This document shows positions 32,782 through 41,119 of a DNA stretch of 64,000 bases, one piece after another. Where the stretch lies: the NCBI GenBank assembly GCA_963664255.1, contig OY760938.1:1426001-1490000 (forward strand). Reading direction: 5' to 3'. Below the pieces are notes generated by a model. It made no database searches and had not been told where the DNA came from. It was given only the letters and a program-made list of their open reading frames with translations. The position numbers and the translations under genes are program-made. This DNA is from G963663775 sp963664255 (lineage in GTDB: Bacteria > Bacillota > Clostridia > Oscillospirales > Butyricicoccaceae). Position 1 is the stretch's first letter, and the number at the start of each line of letters is the position of its first letter.

Positions 32782-33507
32782 TTAGTAGCGATACATGGAA
32801 AAGGCTGCAAGGGGGTCATAGGTCATCTCTTCATCCAAAGGGCAAAGCAGGGCTGCATCTAAATCATACATATCCTGAAACACCATAAAGGACAAATATT
32901 CCATCTCAGCGCCTTCGTCCTCTTCATAGGAAGGCAATTCTTCGAGAGTATCCGCAGCATCGTCATCGCTATATTCCTCGGGATATGCATATAAGTCCAG
33001 CATATAAGTAAGGCAGTTTTCGGGGGTATAGCCATCCGGATAAGAGCCATCGAACGCATCCATGGGATAAATCAACGCATCGCCTTGCTCGGTGAACTGA
33101 AAGTCCGTATCGATGTAGTCTAGGGTATAGGAGCCGTCTTCATAGAGTGATAGATAGGCATCCATGTCCTCCGAGAGCGAAAAATACCATGAACCGAGCA
33201 GGGAATAGGAATCGCTCTCGGGCGAAACGACGTCCACTGCACCGGCGGAATCGGAAGCGTCTGTTGGTATGTTTTCAACATATTGCTGGACTTGCGTGAG
33301 CAATGCGTGGTTTCCAATGGAGAGAGACATCAGGATGCCAACGATAATACTAAGCGCAGAAAAAGTTCTTTTCGGTTTTGGTTTGGGCGCGTTGGATTGG
33401 TTTGCAGGTTTTAGAATAGGTGCAGAGATAGCACCTGCGCGTGTACCGCAAATGGGACAGCGCTTTTCGCTGGCATCAAAATTGATACCGCAGTGACTGC
33501 ATTTCAT
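32782..33507 (-). CDS. Zinc-ribbon, single-span membrane protein with acidic extracellular region
   Basis: A 241-residue protein. An N-terminal zinc ribbon (CSHC at residues 3-6 and CPIC at 17-20) is followed by a basic Pro/Lys linker, one membrane segment (about 50-66) and a strongly acidic, Tyr-rich outer region containing LLGSWYFSLSEDMDAYLSL and GSYTLDYIDTDFQF, which suggest a small beta domain of the lipocalin-like or DUF-type kind. Function unknown; such zinc-ribbon membrane proteins are common in Clostridia. ATG at 33507 has AAGGAGG upstream. Confidence 0.75.
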   Translation of the reverse strand: MKCSHCGINFDASEKRCPICGTRAGAISAPILKPANQSNAPKPKPKRTFSALSIIVGILMSLSIGNHALLTQVQQYVENIPTDASDSAGAVDVVSPESDSYSLLGSWYFSLSEDMDAYLSLYEDGSYTLDYIDTDFQFTEQGDALIYPMDAFDGSYPDGYTPENCLTYMLDLYAYPEEYSDDDAADTLEELPSYEEDEGAEMEYLSFMVFQDMYDLDAALLCPLDEEMTYDPLAAFSMYRY

Positions 33508-33539
33508 CGGGAATCGCCTCCTTGTTTTGGGGAGATATA

Positions 33540-33741
33540 AGAACCTGTATTCATAACGCCGAACAGTCGTATTTCAGAAATCCTTCCTATCATACAGCGT
33601 TAAAAATTCTTGGAATACACCAAGTCCCCCAGGGGACTCTCTCGCACGGATGTGCTCACCTTGCATTCCTGCGTCTTTTTGCCTTGTCTGGCAAAAAATC
33701 TTTCTTAAATTCACCCATTTTTGTTTATGAATACAAATTCT
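33540..33741 (-). repeat. MITE-like palindromic intergenic repeat, copy C (with insert)
   Basis: 202 bp, in the orientation of copy A, bounded by AGAACCTGTATTCATAA and TTATGAATACAAATTCT. It equals the 163-bp form plus about 39 extra bases in the centre, between CACCAAG and ATTCCTGC. The insert contains two small palindromes, TCCCCCAGGGGA and GCACGGATGTGC. No coding capacity. The 524-base gap 33508-34031 otherwise holds the Lrp promoter and leader. Confidence 0.85.
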
Positions 33742-33925
33742 AAAAAATAGATACTATAGATAGTACCATCATAACAAAATGTACCGCCGTGCGCAAGAGC
33801 GGTTTGCAAAAGAAAAAGCGCAGGGGCGCACGTGTGTGGGTCTGTAGCAATTTTCTAAAAGACATCAGAAGCTTCGGTGTGTACCATGCAAAATCAACAA
33901 ATCTTGTGCAATTACTTAATTTTAT

Positions 33926-33954
33926 TTGACAACAGAGCACTGAGAATGTATAAT
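33926..33954 (+). promoter_or_regulatory. Perfect-consensus sigma-A promoter of the Lrp-family gene
   Basis: TTGACA (33926-33931), exactly 17 bases, TATAAT (33949-33954). Both hexamers match the consensus in full. Transcription would start near 33961. Confidence 0.85.
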
Positions 33955-33960
33955 AAAAAG

Positions 33961-34007
33961 TGAACATGGGGGTTCATCAGTTGATGGACCTTCTTTTTTT
34001 ATTTTTT
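33961..34007 (+). promoter_or_regulatory. Attenuator-like leader before the Lrp-family gene
   Basis: At the expected transcript start, TGAAC (33961-33965) can pair with GTTCA (33972-33976). Overlapping this, GGTTCATC and GATGGACC (33971-33990) form an 8-bp hairpin followed by TTCTTTTTTTATTTTTTATTT. The second is a plausible intrinsic terminator lying before the coding region; the first would exclude it. No effector is apparent. Confidence 0.5.
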
Positions 34008-34031
34008 ATTTCCGGAAAGGACGCTTGGCTC

Positions 34032-34463
34032 ATGGATGAAATCGATTTGAAACTGCTGCGACTTTTACAAAAAAATGCACGCTCCCCCATCAAGCATCTA
34101 TCTGCGGAGGTATCCTTGTCTTCGCCGGCCGTGTCTGCACGCATTGAACGACTGGAGCGGCAGGGTGTAATTCGTGGATATACAACCGATCTTGACCCAC
34201 TGAAATTGGGCTATCACATTCTGGCTTACATCAATCTGGATATGACACCGAACGATAAACCGAAGTTTATTCCCTTCATTACGTCTGTGCCGAATGTGAT
34301 TGAGTGTAATTGCGTAACGGGTAATTATTCCATGCTGATAAAGGTTTCCTATCCATCCACGCAGGAGCTGGATAGCTTTATTGGGCAACTGCAGCAATTT
34401 GGAAAAACAGAAACGCAGATTGTGTTTTCCAGTCCGGTTGCGCCGCGGGGACTGATGGTTTAG
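34032..34463 (+). CDS. Lrp/AsnC-family transcriptional regulator
   Basis: A 143-residue regulator. The N-terminal helix-turn-helix (MDEIDLKLLRLLQKNARSPI, then VSLSSPAVSARIERLERQGV) is followed by the RAM/ACT-like effector domain (ILAYINLDM, VIECNCVTGNYSMLIKVS) in which amino acids usually bind. Members act as octamers or dimers to control amino-acid metabolism. ATG at 34032 follows GGAAAGGA by 10 bases; an upstream frame from 33960 lies within the leader hairpins and is rejected. It is monocistronic with its own strong promoter, leader and terminator. The target genes are unknown. Confidence 0.9.
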   Translation: MDEIDLKLLRLLQKNARSPIKHLSAEVSLSSPAVSARIERLERQGVIRGYTTDLDPLKLGYHILAYINLDMTPNDKPKFIPFITSVPNVIECNCVTGNYSMLIKVSYPSTQELDSFIGQLQQFGKTETQIVFSSPVAPRGLMV

Positions 34464-34503
34464 CCAAGATTGAAACAATCGCTTGCAGCTTTTTTTGTAT
34501 GGG

Positions 34504-34540
34504 GAAGGTGATGCCGAGGGGGCGCACCTTCTTTTTTTCG
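34504..34540 (+). terminator. Terminator after the Lrp-family gene
   Basis: GAAGGTG-AT-GCC with GGGC-G-CACCTTC (34504-34531) followed by TTTTTTT. Confidence 0.8.
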
Positions 34541-34586
34541 TGGGGATAGAAAGTTTTCTTAAAAAAAGCGTAGACGCACTTTTTCG

Positions 34587-34615
34587 TTGCGTTTGCATAG
34601 GTTTAGTGATAGAAT
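34587..34615 (+). promoter_or_regulatory. Sigma-A promoter of the methyltransferase-ecf-truA run
   Basis: TTGCGT (34587-34592), 17 bases, TAGAAT (34610-34615), 45 bases before the methyltransferase start. Confidence 0.55.
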
Positions 34616-34659
34616 GTAGTTTGAATATGAAAAAGTAGCTGGTGGAGGAAATTCATCCT

Positions 34660-35526
34660 ATGTGGATTGCAAATGAATGGCAGGATTATACCATATTAGA
34701 CTGCGGAAACGGAGAAAAGGTCGAACAGTGGGGACCACATATTTTGGTTCGTCCCGACCCGCAGGCGATTTGGCCGAAGGATGGCGCGTGCCACGCTTGG
34801 AAAACGGCGGATGCAACCTATCGCCGCTCTTCCAGTGGTGGTGGCGAGTGGAGCATCAAAAAGCTGCCGCAGCAATGGGCAATCCAATATCGGGAGTTGA
34901 CCTTCAATTTAAAGCCTATGAGCTTTAAACACACCGGATTATTTCCAGAACAGGCGGCAAACTGGGATTTTATTGACCAGATGGTGCGCGGCGCAGGTCG
35001 ACCGGTTTCTGTGCTGAATTTATTCGCCTATACAGGCGGTGCGACACTGGCGGCGGCAGCAGCAGGGGCATCGGTATGCCATGTGGATGCATCCAAAGGG
35101 ATGGTTGCCTGGGCGCGGGAAAACGCGGCTTCCTCTGGCTTGGCAGACCGCCCGATTCGCTGGATTGTGGATGACTGCAAGAAATTTGTGGAACGTGAAA
35201 TTCGGCGCGGCAAGTCCTATGATGCGATTATTTTAGACCCGCCGTCCTATGGACGGGGTCCTTCGGGCGAAACCTGGAAAATCGAAGAGGATGTTGCGGA
35301 TTTTGTGGCACTTACCAGCAAGCTTTTGAGCGAAAACCCGCTGTTTATGCTGATTTCCAGCTATTCTACAGGACTCGCCCCTTCGGTTATGACATATCTG
35401 CTGGGCATCACGGCGGCGCGGCGTGCACGTGGCTCGATTGAAGCGCAGGAATTGGGACTGCCGGTACAGTCCACGGGTCTGATTTTACCCTGCGGGTCTT
35501 CCGCACGATTTGTTGCCGAACCATAA
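34660..35526 (+). CDS. Class I SAM-dependent methyltransferase (RlmI/RlmK-like, COG1092 type)
   Basis: A 288-residue methyltransferase. VLNLFAYTGGATLAAAAAGA is the SAM-binding motif I, HVDASKGMVAWARENA the acidic post-I loop, and DAIILDPPSYGRGPSGETWK the DPPxYG catalytic motif typical of base methylation on rRNA. The N-terminal 90 residues resemble the pre-catalytic part of COG1092 proteins, but no PUA domain is evident. The likely substrate is rRNA, unproven. ATG at 34660 has GGAGGAA 9 bases upstream; a GTG at 34642 adjoins that site. It is the first gene of a run leading to truA. Confidence 0.85.
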   Translation: MWIANEWQDYTILDCGNGEKVEQWGPHILVRPDPQAIWPKDGACHAWKTADATYRRSSSGGGEWSIKKLPQQWAIQYRELTFNLKPMSFKHTGLFPEQAANWDFIDQMVRGAGRPVSVLNLFAYTGGATLAAAAAGASVCHVDASKGMVAWARENAASSGLADRPIRWIVDDCKKFVEREIRRGKSYDAIILDPPSYGRGPSGETWKIEEDVADFVALTSKLLSENPLFMLISSYSTGLAPSVMTYLLGITAARRARGSIEAQELGLPVQSTGLILPCGSSARFVAEP

Positions 35527-35541
35527 AAGGAGGAATAGTGT

Positions 35542-35700
35542 ATGCACCTTACCATGCCGATTCTGCTGTGCATCATTGCGGGCAGTCTGATTTTCTTTTT
35601 GATTAGCTTATACTATATAATAAAATTTGCCGTGCGCGATGGAATGCTAGAATACAAAAAGCGCACGGCATTGCGAAGCCGGGGCGATGCACATGACTGA
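35542..35700 (+). CDS. Small single-span membrane protein, 52 residues
   Basis: An N-terminal hydrophobic segment (residues about 4-28, PILLCIIAGSLIFFLISLYY) is followed by a short basic tail (KFAVRDGMLEYKKRTALRSR). The pattern of one span followed by AVRDGxLE resembles small DUF6019-like proteins of Firmicutes, a tentative assignment. AAAGGAGGAA lies 6-7 bases before the ATG at 35542, which makes translation likely. Its 3' end overlaps the start of ecfA1 by 8 bases. Function unknown. Confidence 0.7.
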   Translation: MHLTMPILLCIIAGSLIFFLISLYYIIKFAVRDGMLEYKKRTALRSRGDAHD

Positions 35701-36541
35701 AATCATCAAAACAGAACAGTTGACATATGCCTATCGCACAGAGGACGGCGGAGAGCAGTTTGCGCTCAATGGCGTGGATTTGTCCATTCAGCAAGGGGAA
35801 TTTGTAGCGATATTGGGGCACAACGGCTCGGGAAAATCTACACTCGCTGGTCACTTCAATGCGATTCGTCTGCCCTCTGGCGGGAAATGCTATATCCAGC
35901 AGATGGATACCGCAAATCCGGAGCATACCTATGAGATACGCAAAACGGTGTCGATGGTGTTTCAAAATCCAGACAATCAGCTGGTTGCTACCGTTGTGGA
36001 AGAAGATGTGGCATTTGGGTTGGAAAACTTGGGTGTTCCATCCGCGGAAATCCGACAGCGCGTCGATGATGCGCTGCGGGCAGTTGATATGTATGCGTAT
36101 CGGCGGCAGGCACCCCATATGCTGTCTGGCGGACAAAAGCAGCGTGTTGCCATTGCAGGTGTCATTGCGTTGATGCCACGATGCGTGGTGCTGGATGAGC
36201 CAACCGCGATGCTTGACCCGCATGGTCGGCAGGAAGTGATGGAGGTTGTGCACACGCTCAACCGAAAATTTGGCATTACCGTGCTGCTGATTACCCACCA
36301 TATGGATGAGGCGGTGCAGGCAGACCGTGTCGTGGTGATGCATCAAGGGAAAATGCTGATGGATGGCGCACCGCGGGAGATTTTCACACAGGTCGAGGCA
36401 TTGCGGGCGGCACGGCTGACCGTGCCCCAGACGATTGAAGTGCTGTATGACTTGAATGAAGCGGTGGGCAGCACATTGCCCATTGATGCCCTGTCAGTTG
36501 CAGAATGTGCCGATATTTTGGAGCAGTATCTGACCCAATAA
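35693..36541 (+). CDS. ecfA1: Energy-coupling factor transporter ATPase EcfA1
   Basis: This 282-residue ABC ATPase is one of the two motor subunits of the group II ECF importer, which serves several vitamin- or metal-specific S proteins. Walker A GHNGSGKST, Q-loop VFQNPDNQ, signature LSGGQKQRVAIAG and Walker B CVVLDEPTAMLD are complete. ATG at 35693 (35687 also possible) lies within the end of the small membrane protein gene, suggesting coupling. Order ecfA1-ecfA2-ecfT-truA is the standard Firmicute arrangement; no S component is in the window. Confidence 0.94.
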   Translation: MTEIIKTEQLTYAYRTEDGGEQFALNGVDLSIQQGEFVAILGHNGSGKSTLAGHFNAIRLPSGGKCYIQQMDTANPEHTYEIRKTVSMVFQNPDNQLVATVVEEDVAFGLENLGVPSAEIRQRVDDALRAVDMYAYRRQAPHMLSGGQKQRVAIAGVIALMPRCVVLDEPTAMLDPHGRQEVMEVVHTLNRKFGITVLLITHHMDEAVQADRVVVMHQGKMLMDGAPREIFTQVEALRAARLTVPQTIEVLYDLNEAVGSTLPIDALSVAECADILEQYLTQ

Positions 36542-36559
36542 CAGAGGAGAACAACAACC

Positions 36560-37420
36560 TTGGCTTATATTTTAGAAACACGGGGTTTGACGTATGTTTA
36601 TGGTGCGGATACCCCGTTTGAGCGTACCGCACTGGACCATGTGGATATTGGAATTGAAAAAGGGGAGATTCTGGGCGTTATTGGACATACCGGCTCGGGA
36701 AAATCGACCTTGATTCAGCATTTTAATGGATTGCTGAAGCCAACAGCGGGGGAAATCCTGTTGGAAGGTAAGTCTATCTGGAACAATAAGGGTAAAATTG
36801 ACCCGCAGACCCGTTTCCGTGTGGGGCTGGTGTTTCAATATCCGGAATATCAGCTGTTTGAGGAAACCATTGCAAAAGATATTGCGTTTGGCCCCATGAA
36901 TATGGGACTGTCAGCCGAAGAAGTGGCGGCGCGCGTCACACAGTCCATGGAAGTGGTGGGACTGGATGCGGCGTTGGCGGAGAAATCCCCATTTGCACTG
37001 TCTGGCGGACAGAAACGTCGCGTTGCCATTGCAGGTGTGCTTGCCATGCAGCCCGAAGTGCTGATTTTAGATGAGCCAACGGCAGGGCTTGACCCCAGTG
37101 GACGCGATGAAATTTTGTCCTATATTGCAGCGTATCATCGGCAGACAGGGGCAACGATTTTATTGGTCACACATTCAATGGAAGATATTGCACGCATTGC
37201 AGACCGTATGCTGGTAATGTATGCGGCCAAAGTGCTGATGCTGGACACCCCGCAGCAGGTTTTTTCACGTGCGGACGAGCTGACCGCGGCAGGTCTTTCT
37301 GTTCCGGAAATCACCAAGGTGTTTTTGGAGCTGCACCGCCGTGGGGTACAGGTTGACCCATCGGTTTATACCATGGAGCAGGCGATTGCGGCACTGCGTG
37401 CCTATAAGGAGGTGCGCTGA
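36560..37420 (+). CDS. ecfA2: Energy-coupling factor transporter ATPase EcfA2
   Basis: The second ECF ATPase, 286 residues, forms a heterodimer with EcfA1. GHTGSGKSTL (Walker A), VFQYPEYQLFEETIAKDIAFG (the YPEYQLF Q-loop is typical of EcfA2), LSGGQKRRVAIAG and VLILDEPTAGLDP are present. The start is TTG at 36560 behind AGAGGAGA; the product begins AYILETRGLTYVY. It is followed directly by ecfT. Confidence 0.94.
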   Translation: MAYILETRGLTYVYGADTPFERTALDHVDIGIEKGEILGVIGHTGSGKSTLIQHFNGLLKPTAGEILLEGKSIWNNKGKIDPQTRFRVGLVFQYPEYQLFEETIAKDIAFGPMNMGLSAEEVAARVTQSMEVVGLDAALAEKSPFALSGGQKRRVAIAGVLAMQPEVLILDEPTAGLDPSGRDEILSYIAAYHRQTGATILLVTHSMEDIARIADRMLVMYAAKVLMLDTPQQVFSRADELTAAGLSVPEITKVFLELHRRGVQVDPSVYTMEQAIAALRAYKEVR

Positions 37421-38224
37421 ATGCTGAAGGATATTACACTGGGGCAATATTTTCCGGGCGAAAGCATTGTGCATCGCACCGACCCGCGTGTGAAAATTTG
37501 CTTGATGACTGCGTTCATCATTTCGCTGTTTTTGGGGGCAGGGCCTGTTAGCTATGGCGTGATGATTGCCTATTTGGCACTGGTGATTGGTATTTCCCGC
37601 ATCCCCGTGAAGATGGTGGTGCGCGGGCTGAAACCAATCGTATTCATTATTTTCTTCACTGCGGTGCTGAATTTGTTTTATACACCGGGGGAAGCACTGT
37701 GGAAATGGGGCATTTTGAGCATCACCTATGAAGGGATTCGCGTGGCGGTTTTTATGGTGCTGCGCATCATGCTGCTGATTATCGGCACCTCCATGCTGAC
37801 CTATACCACCTCGCCCATTCAACTCACCGATGGACTGGAAAGCCTGCTTGCACCGCTCAAGCGGTTCCATGCGCCTGTGCATGAACTGTCTATGATGATG
37901 TCGATTGCACTGCGGTTTATTCCGACCTTGATTGAAGAAACCGATAAAATTATGTCGGCACAAAAGGCGCGTGGCGCAGATTTTGAATCCGGTAATTTGA
38001 TGCGCCGTGCAAAGGCTTTGATTCCGATTTTGGTGCCGCTGTTCATTTCCGCCTTTCGGCGTGCGGATGAGCTGGCAACGGCGATGGAATGTAGGCTGTA
38101 TCGCGGAGATGTCGGGCGTACACGTATGCGGCAGCTGCAAATCACCAAGACAGACTATGTTTCGGCGGCTTTTTCGGTCGTCGTGTTCGGACTGGTGATT
38201 GTTTTGGGTCGATTTGGGTTCTAA
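37421..38224 (+). CDS. ecfT: Energy-coupling factor transporter transmembrane protein EcfT
   Basis: A 267-residue membrane scaffold with about five to six spans that connects the EcfA dimer with substrate-binding S components. HRTDPRVKICLM near the start and the coupling-helix motifs AQKARGADF and RRADELATAMECRLYRG (both with the A-R-G pattern) are diagnostic. The ATG abuts the stop of ecfA2, with AAGGAGG inside the end of that gene. Confidence 0.94.
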   Translation: MLKDITLGQYFPGESIVHRTDPRVKICLMTAFIISLFLGAGPVSYGVMIAYLALVIGISRIPVKMVVRGLKPIVFIIFFTAVLNLFYTPGEALWKWGILSITYEGIRVAVFMVLRIMLLIIGTSMLTYTTSPIQLTDGLESLLAPLKRFHAPVHELSMMMSIALRFIPTLIEETDKIMSAQKARGADFESGNLMRRAKALIPILVPLFISAFRRADELATAMECRLYRGDVGRTRMRQLQITKTDYVSAAFSVVVFGLVIVLGRFGF

Positions 38225-38240
38225 ATGCTAGGAGGTTTTT

Positions 38241-39038
38241 GTGAACATTGCTTTGCTGATTTCCTATGATGGAACGGCATATCACGGCTGGCAGATACAA
38301 AACAATGGCGCAACCATACAGCAAACGCTGACCGAAGCGCTGGAACGAGCGCTCGGCGGTAAGCTGTATGTATCGGGCGTGGGACGCACCGATGCAGGGG
38401 TGCACGCGCGGCGGTACGTTGCCAATTTCAAGTGTGACAGGTGTCCCGTTCCGTTGGAACGGCTGCCGCTTGCGGTGAATGCCTTTTTGCCGGAGGATAT
38501 TGCGGTTTTGGGTGCGGTACAGGTGTCGGAAGCATTTGATGCACGCTTTTCCTGCATCAAGAAGGAATATGCATATTATTTGCTGCCTTCTCGGCTGCGT
38601 GACCCGCTGCGCTCTCGCTATAGCCATCGGCTGCCATATGCGCTGTGTGTCGCAGATATGCAGCGGGGTGCACAGCATTTTGTGGGCAAGCAAGATTTTG
38701 CCGCCGTGCGCGCCATGGGAACACCCGTCAAAAGCACAGTGCGCACGATTTACCACTGCGCAGTAGAGCCGTGGGACGATGGACAGGTGCGGATTCGGGT
38801 GTGTGCAGACGGGTTTTTATATAACATGGTGCGTGCCATCGCAGGCACTTTGGTTTATGTTGGAACAGGGAAACTCCCCCCCGATGCGGTGCGGGATATT
38901 TTAGACCAGGGCAATCGTGCAGACGCAGGGCCCACGCTGCCGCCGCAAGGGCTGTTTATGCATCGCTTGTGGTATGATGCACCGGAGCTTGCGGTGTTTG
39001 GATTGCAGGAAGCATCAAAAAACAGGCAAGAATCCTGA
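38241..39038 (+). CDS. truA: tRNA pseudouridine(38-40) synthase TruA
   Basis: This 265-residue enzyme isomerises uridines 38-40 in the tRNA anticodon arm. The catalytic Asp is D51 in SGVGRTDAGVHA; LLISYDGTAYHGWQIQ and FLYNMVRAIAGTLVYVG are further family motifs. The GTG start at 38241 follows AGGAGG. It closes the ecf run and is followed by a 67-base gap with no clear terminator, so the next genes may be co-transcribed. Confidence 0.95.
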   Translation: MNIALLISYDGTAYHGWQIQNNGATIQQTLTEALERALGGKLYVSGVGRTDAGVHARRYVANFKCDRCPVPLERLPLAVNAFLPEDIAVLGAVQVSEAFDARFSCIKKEYAYYLLPSRLRDPLRSRYSHRLPYALCVADMQRGAQHFVGKQDFAAVRAMGTPVKSTVRTIYHCAVEPWDDGQVRIRVCADGFLYNMVRAIAGTLVYVGTGKLPPDAVRDILDQGNRADAGPTLPPQGLFMHRLWYDAPELAVFGLQEASKNRQES

Positions 39039-39105
39039 AAAATTCACCGTTTATTCACATCTTTTGGTTTTAACACGGTACAATGAAGAGGGGGAATGCG
39101 GTCTT

Positions 39106-40341
39106 ATGTCAGAATCGCCAAAAATTGCCCAATTTCCAACGTCACATCGCGAGCGAAAACGGTTGCTGCATCGTTCACAGGATGTGCGCCTGCGCGTAGT
39201 GTTCTTGCTGCGAACGCTGTCTGGGTGGCTGCTGCTCGTGCTGACGATGGTGTTTATTTTTATGCACTATACGCTGCTGACCCCTGCAAATATGCGGAAT
39301 GTGGGAAACTATCTGCGCTTGGGAATTTCCCAGCAAACCGAAGACCTGAGCACCATTTCGTTTCCCTCTGGGTCGGCGTCGGTTGCTGTGCCGTTTGCAT
39401 CGGGATTGGCGTTTGCAGACAGCGACACGCTGTATATCGCCGCGCCCGGCGGGGTGGTACAGCTCGAGGAACAGCTGTCTTATGCAAATCTTTGCGTGTG
39501 CGCTTCGCAAAATCGTGTGCTTGCCTATGACCGTGGCGGCAGTAGCTTTACCCTCACAGACAGTGCGGCAATCCTCGCGCAGAATACGTTGGAATCCCCG
39601 ATTTTGTCGGCTAATATGAATGAAAATGGTATATTTTCCATCGTGACCGATGAGCAAGGCTATAAATCGGCAGTGACTGTTTTTGATGCAGGTGGCGCAC
39701 AAACATATAAGTGGTCATCCTCAGAATACTATATACAATCCGCAGCGCTTTCGCCGAGCGGCAAGCTGCTGGCGGTTTTGGTGTTTCATGCAAACGGTGT
39801 GACGCCAGAGGGCAAGCTGCTGTTGTTCACAGTCGGGCAGGATGATGCACCAACGGAGCTGTCTTTGGGCAGTGCAATCGGCTTTTCGGTTCAATTTTTG
39901 ACGGAGAAGTCCATTGCGGCGGTGTGTGACACTGGTGCGTATGTGTTTGGCACCGATGGTGAGGCGCGTGGCGCAAAAACGTATCGGTCAGATGAGCCGA
40001 TTGCATTTGCAGTATCCGATGGCAGGGTAGCGGTCGCACTGCATTCCTATCATGCCGGTGCGCGTGCAGAGGTGGTGCTGCTGTCAGATACTGGAGAAGT
40101 GATCGGGCCGCTCTATATTGAAGAAGAGCTGCAAAGCATATCGCTTGCGCCAAATCGCATCGCGGTGCTGACATCTGCCAGCCTGCATATTTATGACGAT
40201 GCCATGCAGCTGCTTTGGTCAAACCATTCGGCGGTTGGTGCGCGCAGTATTTTGATGCGGGAAAATGATTTGGTGTATGCGGTTTTCTCAAAGAATGCCG
40301 TGTTGCTGACACAATCACGATCGGAGGATACAACATCATGA
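39106..40341 (+). CDS. Single-span membrane protein with beta-propeller-like outer domain (DUF5711-like)
   Basis: A 411-residue protein: a basic cytoplasmic head (HRERKRLLHRSQDVRLRVV), one membrane segment (about 40-62) and a large outer domain with repeated four-strand motifs (SGLAFADSDTLYIAA, SQNRVLAYDRGG, GYKSAVTVFDAGGAQTYKW, SPSGKLLAVLVF) that look like a beta-propeller. The layout agrees with DUF5711 proteins of Clostridia, which I recall next to cvpA; this is moderate confidence. It overlaps the cvpA-family gene by 4 bases. Role unknown, probably envelope-related. ATG at 39106 has GAGGGGG upstream at wide spacing. Confidence 0.7.
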   Translation: MSESPKIAQFPTSHRERKRLLHRSQDVRLRVVFLLRTLSGWLLLVLTMVFIFMHYTLLTPANMRNVGNYLRLGISQQTEDLSTISFPSGSASVAVPFASGLAFADSDTLYIAAPGGVVQLEEQLSYANLCVCASQNRVLAYDRGGSSFTLTDSAAILAQNTLESPILSANMNENGIFSIVTDEQGYKSAVTVFDAGGAQTYKWSSSEYYIQSAALSPSGKLLAVLVFHANGVTPEGKLLLFTVGQDDAPTELSLGSAIGFSVQFLTEKSIAAVCDTGAYVFGTDGEARGAKTYRSDEPIAFAVSDGRVAVALHSYHAGARAEVVLLSDTGEVIGPLYIEEELQSISLAPNRIAVLTSASLHIYDDAMQLLWSNHSAVGARSILMRENDLVYAVFSKNAVLLTQSRSEDTTS

Positions 40342-41024
40342 CCAATCTGCCAAATGCTGTGCAATTTTTATTCTCTCCTAGTGATTTGATTTTGCTTGCA
40401 ATTATTGTTGCAAACGTGATAATGGGCGCCAATCGAGGATTTATCCGCACAATATTTGGATTGTTTGGGAAATTGGCAGCCATTGCGGGTGCAACGGTTG
40501 GCGCGAAACTGATGACGCCCTTTGTGGCAGAGCACTTGGTGACCCCCATCATTGGAGAAGCGCTGCAGAAGCAGGTTACTGTGGTGTTGCAGGCAGCCAA
40601 TGTAGACGGAGGAACGGCTTTTTTGAGCCAGATTTCACAAACATTGGTGCAAATATTGGATTTTGACAATGTTAAAACCGCAACACAGCCCCTGCAGGAA
40701 GCCATTGCACAGGCAACGCAGGGGCTGGCGGAAAGCATTACCTATTTTATCGTATTTGCAGTGCTTGTAGTGCTGCTGTCGATGGTGATTCGGATTGCAG
40801 GAGAAACCGTACACTTTTTGACGGATGCAACCCCACTGAAAGCCGTAGACCGATTGGGCGGTGCGCTGTTCGGGGCGGTGTGCGGGGCAGTTTTATGTGT
40901 TGTACTATTGTGGGTACTCCATCAGTTTGCACCCGCCATTTTTACAGAGCTGGGGGCATTGTCACCCAGTCAGGTGGAAAAGACCCTGCTCACACAAAAA
41001 ATTCTGCAGCTGTTTCAGTCCTAA
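40338..41024 (+). CDS. CvpA-family membrane protein
   Basis: A 228-residue protein with about four membrane segments. SDLILLAIIVANVIMGANRG then FIRTIFGLFG, and VDRLGGALFGAVCGAVLCVV near the C-terminus are typical of the CvpA family (colicin V production), whose members are thought to help envelope biogenesis. The central region between spans is helical and Gln-rich and longer than in E. coli CvpA. The ATGA overlap with the preceding gene argues for a shared function or complex. Confidence 0.85.
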   Translation: MTNLPNAVQFLFSPSDLILLAIIVANVIMGANRGFIRTIFGLFGKLAAIAGATVGAKLMTPFVAEHLVTPIIGEALQKQVTVVLQAANVDGGTAFLSQISQTLVQILDFDNVKTATQPLQEAIAQATQGLAESITYFIVFAVLVVLLSMVIRIAGETVHFLTDATPLKAVDRLGGALFGAVCGAVLCVVLLWVLHQFAPAIFTELGALSPSQVEKTLLTQKILQLFQS

Positions 41025-41119
41025 ACAATACGGCGATATGCGTTTTCACGCCATTGGAAAGCCGTTTGAAAGACAAAATTTTAAGCTAAGTCGTATCCTC
41101 GCAATAAAAGGAGATTATA

